A DNA stretch of 64,000 bases from CAXMQZ01 sp963719055 (GCA_963719055.1 CAVRAU010000008.1:310001-374000); one strand, 5' to 3'; shown: positions 9,249 to 18,764, counted from the stretch's first letter. A program made the numbers and translations. Notes: a model not told the origin generated them from the sequence alone.

Positions 9249-11054
9249 CTAGCCGCCGGCGACCGCGACCAGGAGATCGGAAGTGCCTTCCGCTTGTCCA
9301 TAGTAGCCGAGGATGCCCCTGACGATCGACTCGGCGACCTGCTGGCGGAACTCTTGCGTTTGTATGAGTTTGCGATCCTGGCTGTTGGCCAGATTGCAGA
9401 CCTCGACCAGGACTTTGGAAGGAATCGCATTGAATCGAATGACGGCCGGAACGTACTGGCGGCGACCGCGGATGATCTTGCCCCGGACCGGCTTGTCCGG
9501 ATGCACGGCCAGATCGGACAATCGAAAGGCATCGAGAATATGCCCAGCCAGGTCGCGCGACAGGCCCTCGCTCTGCACCCTGTCGCGGGTGGAATAGCTC
9601 ACGCGAGGCTTCTCGCGCACCTCGCGGCGGGCCGTGTAGACCCGACCCGATTTGCCAAAGGAGCCCGTTCGGTATTCCGCCGCCGGAACATAGACCATGG
9701 CACCGCGAAGCGAGGGATGCAGCGAGTCCGCATGAATCGACACAAAGACGACCTTGGCCGGGTCACTTCCCTTGGACAACGCCTGCCGGTAGATGCTGTT
9801 GGCGAGATACCAACGAAGATGAACACCGACTCTGGAATCTTGAATCGTGTAGTTCGGGGTGGTCAGCACTCGATGGTCTTTCGAGTTGGTCAAGCGATTC
9901 TTCTCAGGGATCTGGTAGGCGTTACCGTCCTGCGTGGTGGCGATGACCAACGCTCCCGTGGCGCTCTCCAGCAGACTCTTTGCCCGCACCATGATGTCGT
10001 AGACATGGACGCTCTCCCAGACACCGGAAGAAGACGCGCCCACGTCCATGCCACCGTGTCCCGCGTCCAGCACCACGGTCACTCCCTGCAGACTCGAAGC
10101 CCGCACCTGATTGCTGAAGCGGGCGCTCGCCAGCAGCTGCTCCTCGTACTCCCGCCGGCGCTCGTGTCCTTGAGGGAGGTATTCCGGTAACAACTGCTCG
10201 AAGGGGATCTTGACCTCGAAGCCCACAGGAATGTCTCGCACATCCCTGATTCCGCTCCGCTTTGCCATCTCCTTGGACAGGTTGTTGACGTCTTCGGCGA
10301 AGACCTGGCCGGTGAATCGCATGACGACCGCCGAATAGAGCGCCTCACCCGGCTTCAGACGGTAGATCGCGTACTCGCCCTGGGAATCGCGCCCATATCC
10401 GAGATGATAGGGCGAGCTCGCCGGCAGCGCCGCCCGAAACGCCGGCCGCAGGAGATGCGCTGGAATCAGGATGACCTGTCCCGGTGCGAGGTCCTCTTCG
10501 ACCAGACCGTTGCTTTGCCGAATGGCGCGATAGTTCTCTCCTCGCCCGGTGAACCACCGAGAGATGTACCAGAGACTTTCCGATCCCAGCTTGCCAGAGG
10601 CGCGAACCTCATGACGCCAACCGACCGACTCGGCCCTGTCATCGGCGAACATCACCTTGACCACGGCCAGCTGCAAATCGGCGTCGAGGAGATCGAAGGG
10701 AATGCGATAGGAGACGCCTGCCAAGAGATTTCGACCGATGTCATTGATCTCGACAAGGATGTCCGCGACATTGGCGGTTCCACACAACCGGCTGGTGAAA
10801 CCGAGTAGACCTTCACCCTTGCGAGGCAACGCCTCCATGTACAAGTCCTGGTTGCTATCGAGAACCGCTGTCATTCCTGCCGCGACCTTGACTCGGATCG
10901 GCAGATCCCCGTTGCCAGTTTGCGAGTCCAGCCCGCCGGCCAGCGCAGTCCACAGCAGCAGGAAAGTCAACGAGGTCGCCCGCCAGGTCACCCAACGGTG
11001 GGTGGCGCTGCGCCACCAGGTTCCGTTTTCCAGCTCTGGCTTCCTTTCAGACAA
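9249..11054 (-). CDS. N-acetylmuramoyl-L-alanine amidase (Amidase_3) with LysM-like repeats
   Basis: Up to 601 residues from TTG 11054; the true start is uncertain (GTG at 10991 is an alternative). A membrane or signal segment lies at about 25-42. Three LysM-like modules follow (about 78-124, 155-203, 232-290), the middle one clearest (SLWYISRWFTG ... LAPGQVILIP). The catalytic domain starts at about 325: zinc ligands His333 (DAGHGG), Glu347 and His441 (VSIHAD), and a late catalytic Glu in VLVEVCNLAN. The family cleaves the bond between MurNAc and the stem peptide in the periplasm, often for cell separation. It lies downstream of no cell-division gene here. Confidence 0.85.
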   Translation of the reverse strand: MSERKPELENGTWWRSATHRWVTWRATSLTFLLLWTALAGGLDSQTGNGDLPIRVKVAAGMTAVLDSNQDLYMEALPRKGEGLLGFTSRLCGTANVADILVEINDIGRNLLAGVSYRIPFDLLDADLQLAVVKVMFADDRAESVGWRHEVRASGKLGSESLWYISRWFTGRGENYRAIRQSNGLVEEDLAPGQVILIPAHLLRPAFRAALPASSPYHLGYGRDSQGEYAIYRLKPGEALYSAVVMRFTGQVFAEDVNNLSKEMAKRSGIRDVRDIPVGFEVKIPFEQLLPEYLPQGHERRREYEEQLLASARFSNQVRASSLQGVTVVLDAGHGGMDVGASSSGVWESVHVYDIMVRAKSLLESATGALVIATTQDGNAYQIPEKNRLTNSKDHRVLTTPNYTIQDSRVGVHLRWYLANSIYRQALSKGSDPAKVVFVSIHADSLHPSLRGAMVYVPAAEYRTGSFGKSGRVYTARREVREKPRVSYSTRDRVQSEGLSRDLAGHILDAFRLSDLAVHPDKPVRGKIIRGRRQYVPAVIRFNAIPSKVLVEVCNLANSQDRKLIQTQEFRQQVAESIVRGILGYYGQAEGTSDLLVAVAGG

Positions 11055-11105
11055 ACCGCGATTTCTCTTTAGCCGAGGATAGTTAGAACTATTTGTTAAA
11101 GTGAA

Positions 11106-11134
11106 ATTTTAGTGTTACCTCCCGCGCAGCGCAA
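11106..11134 (-). promoter_or_regulatory. Predicted promoter of the amidase gene
   Basis: On the minus strand, TTGCGC (11134-11129), a 17-base spacer and TAAAAT (11111-11106). The surrounding 11085-11112 stretch is locally AT-rich against a GC-rich background. It sits about 52 bases before the TTG at 11054. Confidence 0.4.
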
Positions 11135-11169
11135 CTGGCAAGACCACCGCGACTAAACTTGGTGCCGAC

Positions 11170-12472
11170 ATGGTGGATGCAGCCAACAAGAGACTCGCGG
11201 ATTTCGAGCTCCGTTTTGCTGATCTGTTGCGGGTTCCCGTCTGCCAGTGGCTTCGCCGGATTCTGGGGAGCCAGCCTTGCCATCTGGTGGGTGGTGCTTT
11301 GCGCGATGTCGCTTTGGGTCAGCCACTCCGGGATCTCGATATCGTCGTTGCCGGCGACGGCGCCGGCGTCGCCGACCGCCTGGCGGACAGACTCGGATCT
11401 CGCTCCATCAAGCTCGGTGGACACCGTTTCGCCGCCTATCGGGTGCCGCGGGCGGGCTCCCCCATCGACATCTGGGACCGGGGCGCCGTCTCACTCGAGG
11501 CGGATCTGCGCAGACGCGACTTCACGATTCACTCCTTTGCTCTGGATCTACATACTGGAGCCACGTACGACCCTTTCTCCGGTTTGGAGGATCTGCTGAA
11601 CGGTCGACTGCGAATGACCTCCTCCAACTCCTTCGCGGACGATCCCCTCCGGATCCTCAGGCTCTGCCGATTCGCCGCCCAGCTGACCGAGTTTCGGGTC
11701 GACCCTGCCACTCGTAGACCAGGCGCGAGAATCGGTGGCAGATCTGACTGGGGTGGCCGCCGAGAGGATTCGCAGCGAGATCGAGTTGGTGATGAGGCAA
11801 CCCAACGGCCTGACGGCTGCGCAGCTGTGGATCGACCTGCAGGTGCTACCCGAGGTCTTGCTGCACTGCTCGCTGAGCACCACCGCGCGCCGTAGCTTTC
11901 GCCACAACCTGTCCAGATCCTGGAAAAGATTCGAGCGCGCCGCAGCCAAAATACAGACCGCAAGCGATCTCTCCAGCGGGCGTCTTGCCCTGATCCTTTC
12001 CTGGCTGGACGAATCGGGGTGCGGACCAGGTCATCAGAGCCTCGGAACTCTGCAGCAACAGGGCTTGGTCACCAATGCCACCGCCCGACAGGTTTCTAAG
12101 CTACTCGATACGGGCGAACTACCCGTTGCGGAACCGCAGCAGCGATGGTTCTTGCACCACTCTGGAGAGCTCTGGCCAGTCGCCGTGAGCCTGGCCGCCG
12201 CGGTCACTGATCAGCAGCCGGATACCGACCCGCAGGCCGCGATTCTGACCCGGATCATCGAGTTGGCAACCCGGTGGCCTGAGGAGATCTTCGATCCGCC
12301 CGGACTGATTTCGGGAAAAGATCTGCAACAGCACCTGTTCATCGCACCGGGGCCGCTCCTGGGTCGCATTCTGGCTGCCATTCGTCGTCGACAGATCGAG
12401 GGTACGATCACGACGCGTGAGCGAGCCTTGGAGGTCGCCGCTCAGCTCTTGGCTGGTGACGACCTGGAATGA
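11170..12472 (+). CDS. CCA-adding enzyme / poly(A) polymerase family nucleotidyltransferase, frame disrupted near base 11710
   Basis: The N-terminal half has the class II nucleotidyltransferase signature: HLVGGALRDVALGQPLRDLDIVV (the DLD motif binds metal), then RRRDFTIHSFALDL and DDPLRILRLCRFAAQL. The as-read frame veers off after VDPAT; removing one base near 11710 gives VDQARESVADLTGVAAERIR and continues to 12472, about 433 residues in total. The C-terminal half is helical and less conserved. Family members add or repair the 3' CCA of tRNAs or polyadenylate RNA; the tRNA genes seen here already encode CCA, so a repair role or poly(A) activity is possible. It converges with pilT. Confidence 0.8.
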
Positions 12473-12482
12473 GAACGGTCTC

Positions 12483-13883
12483 CTACTTGCCGCCCATGAG
12501 TTTCTGATTGAGCTCTTTGATGCGCTCGGACAGCTTGTCGATCTTTTCCTGGGCTTCCTTGCGCAAGCGGGCGTACTCACCCCGGAGCTTCTCGGCCTGA
12601 CGCTCCATCTCTTCCATCTGGGTTCGCAGTTCCTGAATCTGGGTGTCCCGATCACTGACGGTATGGTCGAGGCGCTTGACTTCTTCTTCTTTGTCGACAA
12701 AGCGAATCTTGAACTTCTCTTCCTGTTCTTCGTAGAGCTTGCGGTATTGATGCAGCTCCATGATCTGGGAAAAGTCGGCTGTGGAAGGACTCATGTCGCC
12801 TCCCCTTTCTTCGATGGCTGGGAACATCTTCCGCAGCTTGAGTGAGAGATCTTCGGGTTCGGATGAGGCCCGCATAGCCTCGGCATAGGAGATGGTGCCA
12901 TGCACCAGCAACGCCAACAGGGACTGGTTCATGGACTGCATCCGAAAGAAGGAGACCGAGGACTCCATTTCCTCCAGGAGCTTGCCCGTCTCGCCACGTT
13001 CGATCAGCTCGCAGATTCGCGGTGTGGCTCGCAAGATCTCCAACGCTGCGACGCGTCCGCTGCCATCCTGCTTCTCGAGCAGCTGCATGGAGATCACACC
13101 CTTGAGCACCTGTACCAGCTGCACCCTGACCTGTTTCTGCTGCTCGCCAGAGAAGGTGTCCAGGATTCGATCCACGGTCTGGGCCGCGCTGTTGGTGTGC
13201 AGCGTCGAGAACACCAGGTGACCGGTCTCGGCCGCTGTCAGCACAGTGGCGATGGTTTCGGAATCGCGCATCTCGCCCACCATGATCACATCCGGGTCCT
13301 GGCGCATGGCATTGCGCAGTGCCTCCGAAAAGCTCACGGTGTCGGTGCCCACTTCTCGTTGGGCGATCGAGGCGACATCGTCGCTGAAGAGAAACTCGAT
13401 CGGGTCTTCGATGCTGAGAATGTGGACGGGACGCAGCGAGGTGATCAGCTTGATCATCGCCGCCAGCGTGGTCGATTTGCCGCTGCCGGTGGGACCGGTG
13501 ACCAGGATGAGGCCCATGGGCAGGTCGCAGAGCTCATCCAGAACCTGCGGCAGATCGAGGTCTTCGATCCCCAGAATCTCATAAGGAATACGGCGAAAGG
13601 CCGCCGCCAGTGTGCCTCGCTGCATGTAGATATTGCCGCGAAACCGGGCCAGACCTCGCACGCCATACCCCAGATCGACCGACAGGCTCTGCTCGAGCGT
13701 GGCCTTCTGCTGAGGCGTCAGGATGGGCAGGATCATCTCCCGAATCTTCTCGGGTCTCAGGGGCTCGGCCTCGATCGGCATCAGACGCCCATTGATCCTC
13801 AGCATCGGCGGCCGAGTGGGTTTCAGGTGCAGATCCGAGGCACCCTTTTCCGTCACGAATTTGAGTAGCTCTTCTAGATTCAT
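12483..13883 (-). CDS. pilT: Type IV pilus retraction ATPase PilT with C-terminal coiled-coil extension
   Basis: From ATG 13883 the protein is 466 residues, about 100 more than the usual PilT. The ATPase core (1-350) has Walker A GPTGSGKST at about 130-138, the Asp box around LSIEDPIEFLF, Walker B DPDVIMVGEMRD and the His box TGHLVFSTLHTNSA. It is a hexameric motor that depolymerises pili for twitching. After about residue 385 there is a long charged coiled coil (EEQEEKFKIRFVDKEEEVKR, LRTQMEEMERQAEKLRGEY) that ordinary PilT lacks. An in-frame ATG at 13904 is less likely. No other pilus gene is adjacent. Confidence 0.88.
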   Translation of the reverse strand: MNLEELLKFVTEKGASDLHLKPTRPPMLRINGRLMPIEAEPLRPEKIREMILPILTPQQKATLEQSLSVDLGYGVRGLARFRGNIYMQRGTLAAAFRRIPYEILGIEDLDLPQVLDELCDLPMGLILVTGPTGSGKSTTLAAMIKLITSLRPVHILSIEDPIEFLFSDDVASIAQREVGTDTVSFSEALRNAMRQDPDVIMVGEMRDSETIATVLTAAETGHLVFSTLHTNSAAQTVDRILDTFSGEQQKQVRVQLVQVLKGVISMQLLEKQDGSGRVAALEILRATPRICELIERGETGKLLEEMESSVSFFRMQSMNQSLLALLVHGTISYAEAMRASSEPEDLSLKLRKMFPAIEERGGDMSPSTADFSQIMELHQYRKLYEEQEEKFKIRFVDKEEEVKRLDHTVSDRDTQIQELRTQMEEMERQAEKLRGEYARLRKEAQEKIDKLSERIKELNQKLMGGK

Positions 13884-14024
13884 CGGCGCAAGGCGATTGT
13901 ACAAAGTTCGCCCGAGCAGACTCTAGGGCAGATGTCACAAACCGTTGGCAGAACCACTTCCGTGACCCATTTCACTATCTCGGAAAGCGCCGCAGAGCCG
14001 GGAAAGCCCGTCAGATCCGAAGTC

Positions 14025-14645
14025 CTAGAACTTGCGCATCAACCCGACCACGATCCCCTGCACCTTGACATCGTTGGCGGGTACCCACAGCGGCTGCATC
14101 CGAGAATTGGCTGGCTGCAGTCGAATCTGCGGCCCCTCCGGGTAGAAGCGCTTGAGGGTCGCTTCGTCTCCCACGAGCGCCACCACCATCTCACCGGTTG
14201 TGGCGACGTCGCGACGAGAGACCACAACCAGATCACCATCATGGATCCCCTCGTCGATCATCGAGTCGCCGACAACCTTGAGGACGAAATGATCGTTGCT
14301 GCGATCACCCAGGAGATGATTCGGGACCGCGACGATATCGTTGCCCGCCACCGCCTCCACCGGTCGGCCGGCAGCGATAATCCCAAAAAATGGCAAGTCG
14401 TTCTCGCCGGCCGGCTCGCCGGTTGCCGACTCGTCGGCCAACTCCACTCCCCGCTTCTGGTTCCAGTGACGTCGCAAGAAGCCCTTACCCTCCAAGAGCT
14501 TCAGATGCTTGTGGACGGTACCGTAGGACGAGTAGCCAAAGTGCTCGCAGATTTCCTTGTGTGTGGGTGAGAATCCTCTGGCGGTCGTGAACTCCCGGAT
14601 GAAGTCCAGGATCTCTTTTTGGCGCTTGGTCAGATAGCTGCCCAT
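14025..14645 (-). CDS. lexA: LexA repressor
   Basis: 206 residues. Winged-helix DNA-binding domain at 1-65 (TKRQKEILDFIREF, HKEICEHFGYSS), then the autocleavage domain: the scissile Ala92-Gly93 pair in IIAAGRP, Ser128 in GDSMIDEG and Lys165 in ATLKRFY. LexA represses SOS genes and self-cleaves with RecA filaments. The start is set by family length and by a promoter whose -10 box lies only eight bases before the ATG, making the transcript nearly leaderless. The gene is divergent from bactofilin, sharing an inverted repeat that probably holds its own operator. Confidence 0.93.
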   Translation of the reverse strand: MGSYLTKRQKEILDFIREFTTARGFSPTHKEICEHFGYSSYGTVHKHLKLLEGKGFLRRHWNQKRGVELADESATGEPAGENDLPFFGIIAAGRPVEAVAGNDIVAVPNHLLGDRSNDHFVLKVVGDSMIDEGIHDGDLVVVSRRDVATTGEMVVALVGDEATLKRFYPEGPQIRLQPANSRMQPLWVPANDVKVQGIVVGLMRKF

Positions 14646-14653
14646 AGAAGTGA

Positions 14654-14683
14654 ATTCTAGGGCGCAAACAGAGCGTAAGTCAA
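14654..14683 (-). promoter_or_regulatory. lexA promoter, predicted leaderless start
   Basis: On the minus strand, TTGACT (14683-14678), an 18-base spacer and TAGAAT (14659-14654), five of six matches in each box. Transcription should begin at about 14647-14646, within a base or two of the lexA ATG at 14645. The -35 box lies inside the left arm of the inverted repeat. Confidence 0.55.
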
Positions 14684-14712
14684 GAATCGACTCTTCCTTT
14701 CTTGACTTACGC
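14673..14712. repeat. Perfect 14-bp inverted repeat between lexA and bactofilin, candidate LexA operator
   Basis: GCGTAAGTCAAGAA (14673-14686) and its exact reverse complement TTCTTGACTTACGC (14699-14712) are separated by 12 bases. Each arm contains a TTGACT that can serve as a -35 box, one facing lexA and one facing bactofilin. Its position suggests LexA autoregulation, but the sequence is not one of the classical E. coli, Bacillus or alphaproteobacterial LexA boxes, so the assignment is inference. Confidence 0.6.
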
Positions 14713-14778
14713 CCAAGTGTCCAATAGCGTGGGGAACTCGTCGCAATCGAGCCACGAACTCCCGGGAGACTCAGCAAC

Positions 14779-15321
14779 GTGTGGAAGAAAAAGGAAAACG
14801 AGCTGCCGACACCCGAGCCCGTACACAGACCCGAGCCAGCGACTCCACGCTCGGCTCCCCGGCGAGCCGAGCGCGCGGTTATTGGTCCGACCTTGAAGAT
14901 CAACGGCGAGATCTCAGGAGAGGAAGAGCTTGTCGTTCAAGGCCGTGTCGACGGCAAGATCATGGTCAAGGGACAAGGAGTGACCGTGGGCAAGTCGGGC
15001 AAGGTAAAAGCGGATATTCACGCCAGAAACATCCGTATCGAAGGCCAGGTCCGCGGAGATCTGTTCGGCGAGCAGGAGGTCATCATCGAGACGTCGGGTG
15101 ACGTGGAGGGCAATCTGATCGCTCCCAGCGTCCGCCTGGAGAACGGTTCACGCTTCAAGGGCTCCATCGATATGGAGCGGGCCAAACAGCCGAAACCGCA
15201 GGCCACCACACCGCAGCCCGGCACCGCCAATCCGATGCCAGCCTCGCCCGCACGACCGGGTGAGAACCAACCGGCAAAGTCGCCACCCCCAGGTCCCGGG
15301 CAGCGAAACCTGGGCTCCTGA
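14779..15321 (+). CDS. Bactofilin (polymer-forming cytoskeletal protein)
   Basis: 180 residues from GTG 14779. The core at about 36-135 has the repetitive beta-helix pattern of bactofilins (GEISGEEELVVQGRVDGKI, GKVKADIHARNIRIEGQVRG, GDVEGNLIAPSVRLENGSRF), flanked by a Pro/Arg-rich N-terminus and a Pro/Gln/Ala-rich C-terminus, which are normally disordered. Bactofilins form nucleotide-free filaments used in cell shape or for localising cell-wall and motility proteins. A methyltransferase-like gene follows eight bases later. Its promoter would lie in the lexA inverted repeat, with TTGACT at 14703-14708. Confidence 0.88.
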   Translation: MWKKKENELPTPEPVHRPEPATPRSAPRRAERAVIGPTLKINGEISGEEELVVQGRVDGKIMVKGQGVTVGKSGKVKADIHARNIRIEGQVRGDLFGEQEVIIETSGDVEGNLIAPSVRLENGSRFKGSIDMERAKQPKPQATTPQPGTANPMPASPARPGENQPAKSPPPGPGQRNLGS

Positions 15322-15329
15322 CCCGAAGA

Positions 15330-15968
15330 GTGGTCGCACCCAGGGCCAAGACCGACAGCCTTTCCGGGGGCCAGATCCACAAGGATGGCCTGACTCATCA
15401 TTCACTTGCCCTGAAGCACGCCCTGCGCCGTTTTCGAGCCTTGGGGGGCTCCCGGGTCCTCGACCTGGGACCCGCTATCGGCCGCAATGTCCAGTTTCTC
15501 TCGACCTTCATCGCCAAGCTGTTCATCGCCGATCTCTACGGAACGATCTGGAAACAGGCCGGCAGCTCGGGCATGGATCGCGTCAAGCTCGATCGAATCC
15601 TGTCTCACGACCTACCGCCAACGAGCCAGAAGCCCATCGACCTCATCCTGGTTTGGGATTTGCTGAACTACCTGGACCGCGAACAGGTGACGACATTGGG
15701 GCGACATCTGGCTGGGCTCTGCCGACGGGACAGCGTCGTGCTCGTCTTGCTCTCGACGCAGCAGACCATTCCCGAGCTCCCAGGTCGCTACCTGATGCTG
15801 GATCCGGAGACTCTTCGATACGAGAACGCGTCCAAGAGGGAACGCCGGTCTCCGAGCTACAAAGAGCCCGATCTGGAAAAGCTGATGCCGGCCTTCGAAG
15901 TCGAGACCTCCTACCTGCTTCGCAGTGGCATCCAGGAGTACGTACTCACCACCCGATCTCTGGTCTGA
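15330..15968 (+). CDS. Methyltransferase-like protein of unknown substrate
   Basis: 212 residues from GTG 15330, eight bases after the bactofilin stop, so probably in the same transcript. A Rossmann-like SAM motif I is visible as RVLDLGPAIGRNVQFL, followed by IFIADLY-like and DLILVWDLLNYLDREQVTTL segments resembling motifs II to IV of class I methyltransferases. The C-terminal third (RRSPSYKEPDLEKLMPAFEV, YLLRSGIQEYVLT) is less typical. No membrane segment. Substrate cannot be inferred. Confidence 0.55.
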   Translation: MVAPRAKTDSLSGGQIHKDGLTHHSLALKHALRRFRALGGSRVLDLGPAIGRNVQFLSTFIAKLFIADLYGTIWKQAGSSGMDRVKLDRILSHDLPPTSQKPIDLILVWDLLNYLDREQVTTLGRHLAGLCRRDSVVLVLLSTQQTIPELPGRYLMLDPETLRYENASKRERRSPSYKEPDLEKLMPAFEVETSYLLRSGIQEYVLTTRSLV

Positions 15969-16017
15969 CCGCAGAAATGCCGAACCCATTCCATCGGCTT
16001 CTCTCACCCACGCCAAG

Positions 16018-17301
16018 ATGATGTCCAGTCCATCCGAATCGCACTTCGAAATCGTGCGCCACCAGCTCGCCAATGGATTGCGGGTGGTCCTCCAACCCGA
16101 CGACACTCTGCCCCTGGTGGCGGTCAACCTCTGGTATCACGTCGGCTCCAAGAACGAGCGTCCTGCGTGCACCGGACTGGCTCACCTGTTCGAGCACATG
16201 CTCTTTCAGGGCAGCGCCAATGTCGGCGTCAATGACCATTTCCGTCTCGTCCAACAAGCTGGTGGTACCGCCAATGGGTCCACCTGGTTCGACCGCACCA
16301 ACTACTACGAGACTTTGCCCGCTAGCCATCTCGACCTGGCGCTGTGGCTGGAGTCGGATCGCATGGGCTTCCTGCTACCGGCCCTGGACCAGGAAAAGCT
16401 CGAGAATCAACGCCAAGTCGTCATGAACGAGCGCCGGGAGAGAATCGACAACCAGCCGTACGGGAGAGCGTTCGAGCGCCTCAACGAGCTGCTCTATCCC
16501 GCGAATCATCCCTACCACTGGCCCGTTATCGGCTATATGGACGACATCGAAGGCGCCACGCTCGACGGTGTCGCTGAATTCTTCGAGACCTACTACGCAC
16601 CCAACAACGCGGTCCTGACCCTGGCCGGAGACTTCCAGCCCCACCAAGCGATCGAGCGTATCGACCATTTCTTCGGCTCCATCCCGACCGGAAAACCCAT
16701 GCCACCCGTGATCGATCCCGGTATCCGGAGGCACTCGGCCCAGCGTGAGGTCATGGAGGATGCTGTGCAACTGAGCCGGATCTATACTGGCGCCACCCTC
16801 CCCCCATTCGGAGACCGGGACTGGTATTCGGCAGATCTGCTGGCCACGGCCCTGTCGGCAGGAAAGTCCAGCCCGCTCTATCGGGATCTGGTCTACGAGC
16901 GCCAGATCGCGACAGATGTCAGCGCCTTTGTGCTCCCCACCGAGCTCGCGGCCACGTTTCTCGTCATCGCCACTGCCAAGCCCGATACCGCCATCGAGGA
17001 GCTGGAAGAAGCGGTCGGGGGGCATCTGCTGGCGATGGCGAGATCCGGACCAACCGAGCCCGATATCGAGCGGGCCCAGAACAAGGTCGCGACCGCCCTG
17101 ACCGATCAATTCCAGAAGCTCGACGATCGCGCCGATCTCCTTTCCATGTTCACGACCTACTTCGACGATCCTCACCGGATCGAGACTGAAGCCGAGATTT
17201 ATACCCAGCTCAAGCGGTCGGACCTGGCGAAGTTCGCCGAGCGCTATCTGCAACCTGAGTCCATGGTCTCCCTGGCGGTGGTTCCGGGTGAGGATCGATG
17301 A
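16018..17301 (+). CDS. M16-family zinc peptidase, catalytic partner
   Basis: 427 residues from ATG 16018 (a second ATG follows at 16021). The inverted zinc motif HLFEH lies at 56-60, with the downstream Glu in the NQRQVVMNERRE segment; the FLxxEK-like YYETLPASHLDLALWLESDR region and the C-terminal half domain follow. No clear signal peptide is present. M16 enzymes degrade small peptides and often work as a pair with an inactive homologue, which is what follows here with a four-base ATGA overlap. Confidence 0.88.
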   Translation: MMSSPSESHFEIVRHQLANGLRVVLQPDDTLPLVAVNLWYHVGSKNERPACTGLAHLFEHMLFQGSANVGVNDHFRLVQQAGGTANGSTWFDRTNYYETLPASHLDLALWLESDRMGFLLPALDQEKLENQRQVVMNERRERIDNQPYGRAFERLNELLYPANHPYHWPVIGYMDDIEGATLDGVAEFFETYYAPNNAVLTLAGDFQPHQAIERIDHFFGSIPTGKPMPPVIDPGIRRHSAQREVMEDAVQLSRIYTGATLPPFGDRDWYSADLLATALSAGKSSPLYRDLVYERQIATDVSAFVLPTELAATFLVIATAKPDTAIEELEEAVGGHLLAMARSGPTEPDIERAQNKVATALTDQFQKLDDRADLLSMFTTYFDDPHRIETEAEIYTQLKRSDLAKFAERYLQPESMVSLAVVPGEDR

Positions 17302-18684
17302 GCCCCACCCGCAAACCGACCGGCAAGCGGACTCGTCCACCTCGCCCGGGGTCGACGAAGAAGTATCGGTTTCCCGATTTCCAGATACAAACCTTGGACA
17401 ACGGTCTGCGCGTCTATCTTTCGCCCTACCCCAGGGGACCCGCTTGTGCATCAGCTCCTGATCCTTCCTGGGGGTGGACAACAAGATCCTATCGACCGTG
17501 CCGGTCTGGCCACCCTGACCGCCTCTCTGATGGACGAAGGCACCGATCACCGCGGTGCCTTGGAGATCGCCCAGCAGATCGAGACGCTCGGCGGTTATCT
17601 TTCCAGCCAGGCCGACTGGGATTCGATGAGCGCCTCGCTCGGGGTCTTGGCCAAGCATGGGCGCCAGGGTCTCGAGCTCTTGGCCGAGATCGTCCGTGGT
17701 GCCTCCTTCCCACCCCAGGAGGTGGAGCGCTTGCGCGACCAGTATCTCGCCGAGCTCAAACGCCGACAAGCTCAGCCCTCGACTCTGGCCTCGGATGCCC
17801 TCTTCCAGATCCTCTACAACCGGACGATCTACGCGACTCCCGTCATCGGCACACCAGCGACGATGGCGGCCATTCGGCGGCCGGAAATCCTGGAGACCGC
17901 CAAACGTGAGATCTCGCCCGCCGGTGCGGCTCTGGTGATCGTTGGCGATCTCGAGCCCGACTCGGTTCTGTCGCTCGTCGAAGAGACCTTCTGCGATTGG
18001 CGAGGCCGCCCACGATCTGCACCGGCCACCATCGACCCTGCCAACCAGGACGAGATGCGACTCTGTCTTGTCGACCGTCCCCACGCTCCTCAGACCGAGC
18101 TTTGGCTGGGCTCGGTAAGCGTCGGCCGGTCCCACCCCGACCGAGCCGGTCTGACCGTGCTCAACAGCCTGCTCGGTGGCAAGTTCACCAGCCGGATCAA
18201 TCTCAACCTGCGGGAGAGACTCGGTATCACCTATGGTGCCTCAACCGCCTTCTCCCGGCGCCGCGGCCCGGGGCCTTTCGTGGTGGCCGCCTCCATCGAG
18301 ACCGCTGCGGTGGAATCGGCTGTGCGGGAAATTCTCGGGGAGATTCGACGTCTGCAAGACGAACTGGTGACCGACGAAGAGCTGGCAGACACGCAGAGCT
18401 ACCTGCTGGGAATCTTCCCCTACACTCTGCAGCGAATCGAGGGTCTGGCAGACCGACTGGCTGATCTGGCAACCTACGACCTACCTCGAGACCACTTCGA
18501 CAGCTATCTCCGCCAGATCTCCACGGTCACCCGAGAGGACCTTCAGAAGTTGGCGCAGAAGCACCTTCACCCGGACAAGATGGGCGTCGTCGCCGTCGGC
18601 CCGCGGCGGGAGATCGAGACCCAATTGAGCCCCTTCGGGCCCCTGGAGATCCGTCCCGCACAGGGCTCTTTGGAAGCGACCTAG
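17298..18684 (+). CDS. M16-family peptidase homologue lacking the zinc motif, frame disrupted near base 17435
   Basis: Starts at ATG 17298 overlapping the previous stop. The first 45 residues end in LDNGLRVYLSPYPR; removing one G from the GGGG run near 17433-17436 continues as DPLVHQLLILPGGG and the frame then stays open to 18684, about 461 residues. Where a catalytic M16 protein has HxxEH, this one reads LATLTASLMDEGT, so it is the non-catalytic subunit of a heterodimer, as in other bacterial M16B pairs. Its C-terminal domain has the Arg/Tyr segment GGKFTSRINLNLRERLGITY that contacts substrate in the family. Confidence 0.82.
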
Positions 18685-18755
18685 AAAGCCTCTTAAACCA
18701 TTGCAAACAATGCACTTAACTCTTGCTCCAGGGCCTCAGGCTGGAGCCTCGCGTA

Positions 18756-18764
18756 TGGTATAGT
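18756..18764 (+). promoter_or_regulatory. Extended -10 promoter of the EF-G-like gene
   Basis: TGGTATAGT at 18756-18764 matches the TGnTATAAT extended -10 pattern; no good -35 is seen, as is usual for this promoter type. A strong GGGAGGAGG ribosome site follows at 18789-18797, seven bases before the ATG at 18804. Confidence 0.45.

Noticed and set aside
18728..18755. GCTCCAG/CTGGAGC stem after the second M16 gene as an intrinsic terminator
   Set aside because: No U tract follows and it overlaps the spacer of the EF-G-like promoter; it could be a regulatory hairpin but there is no support.
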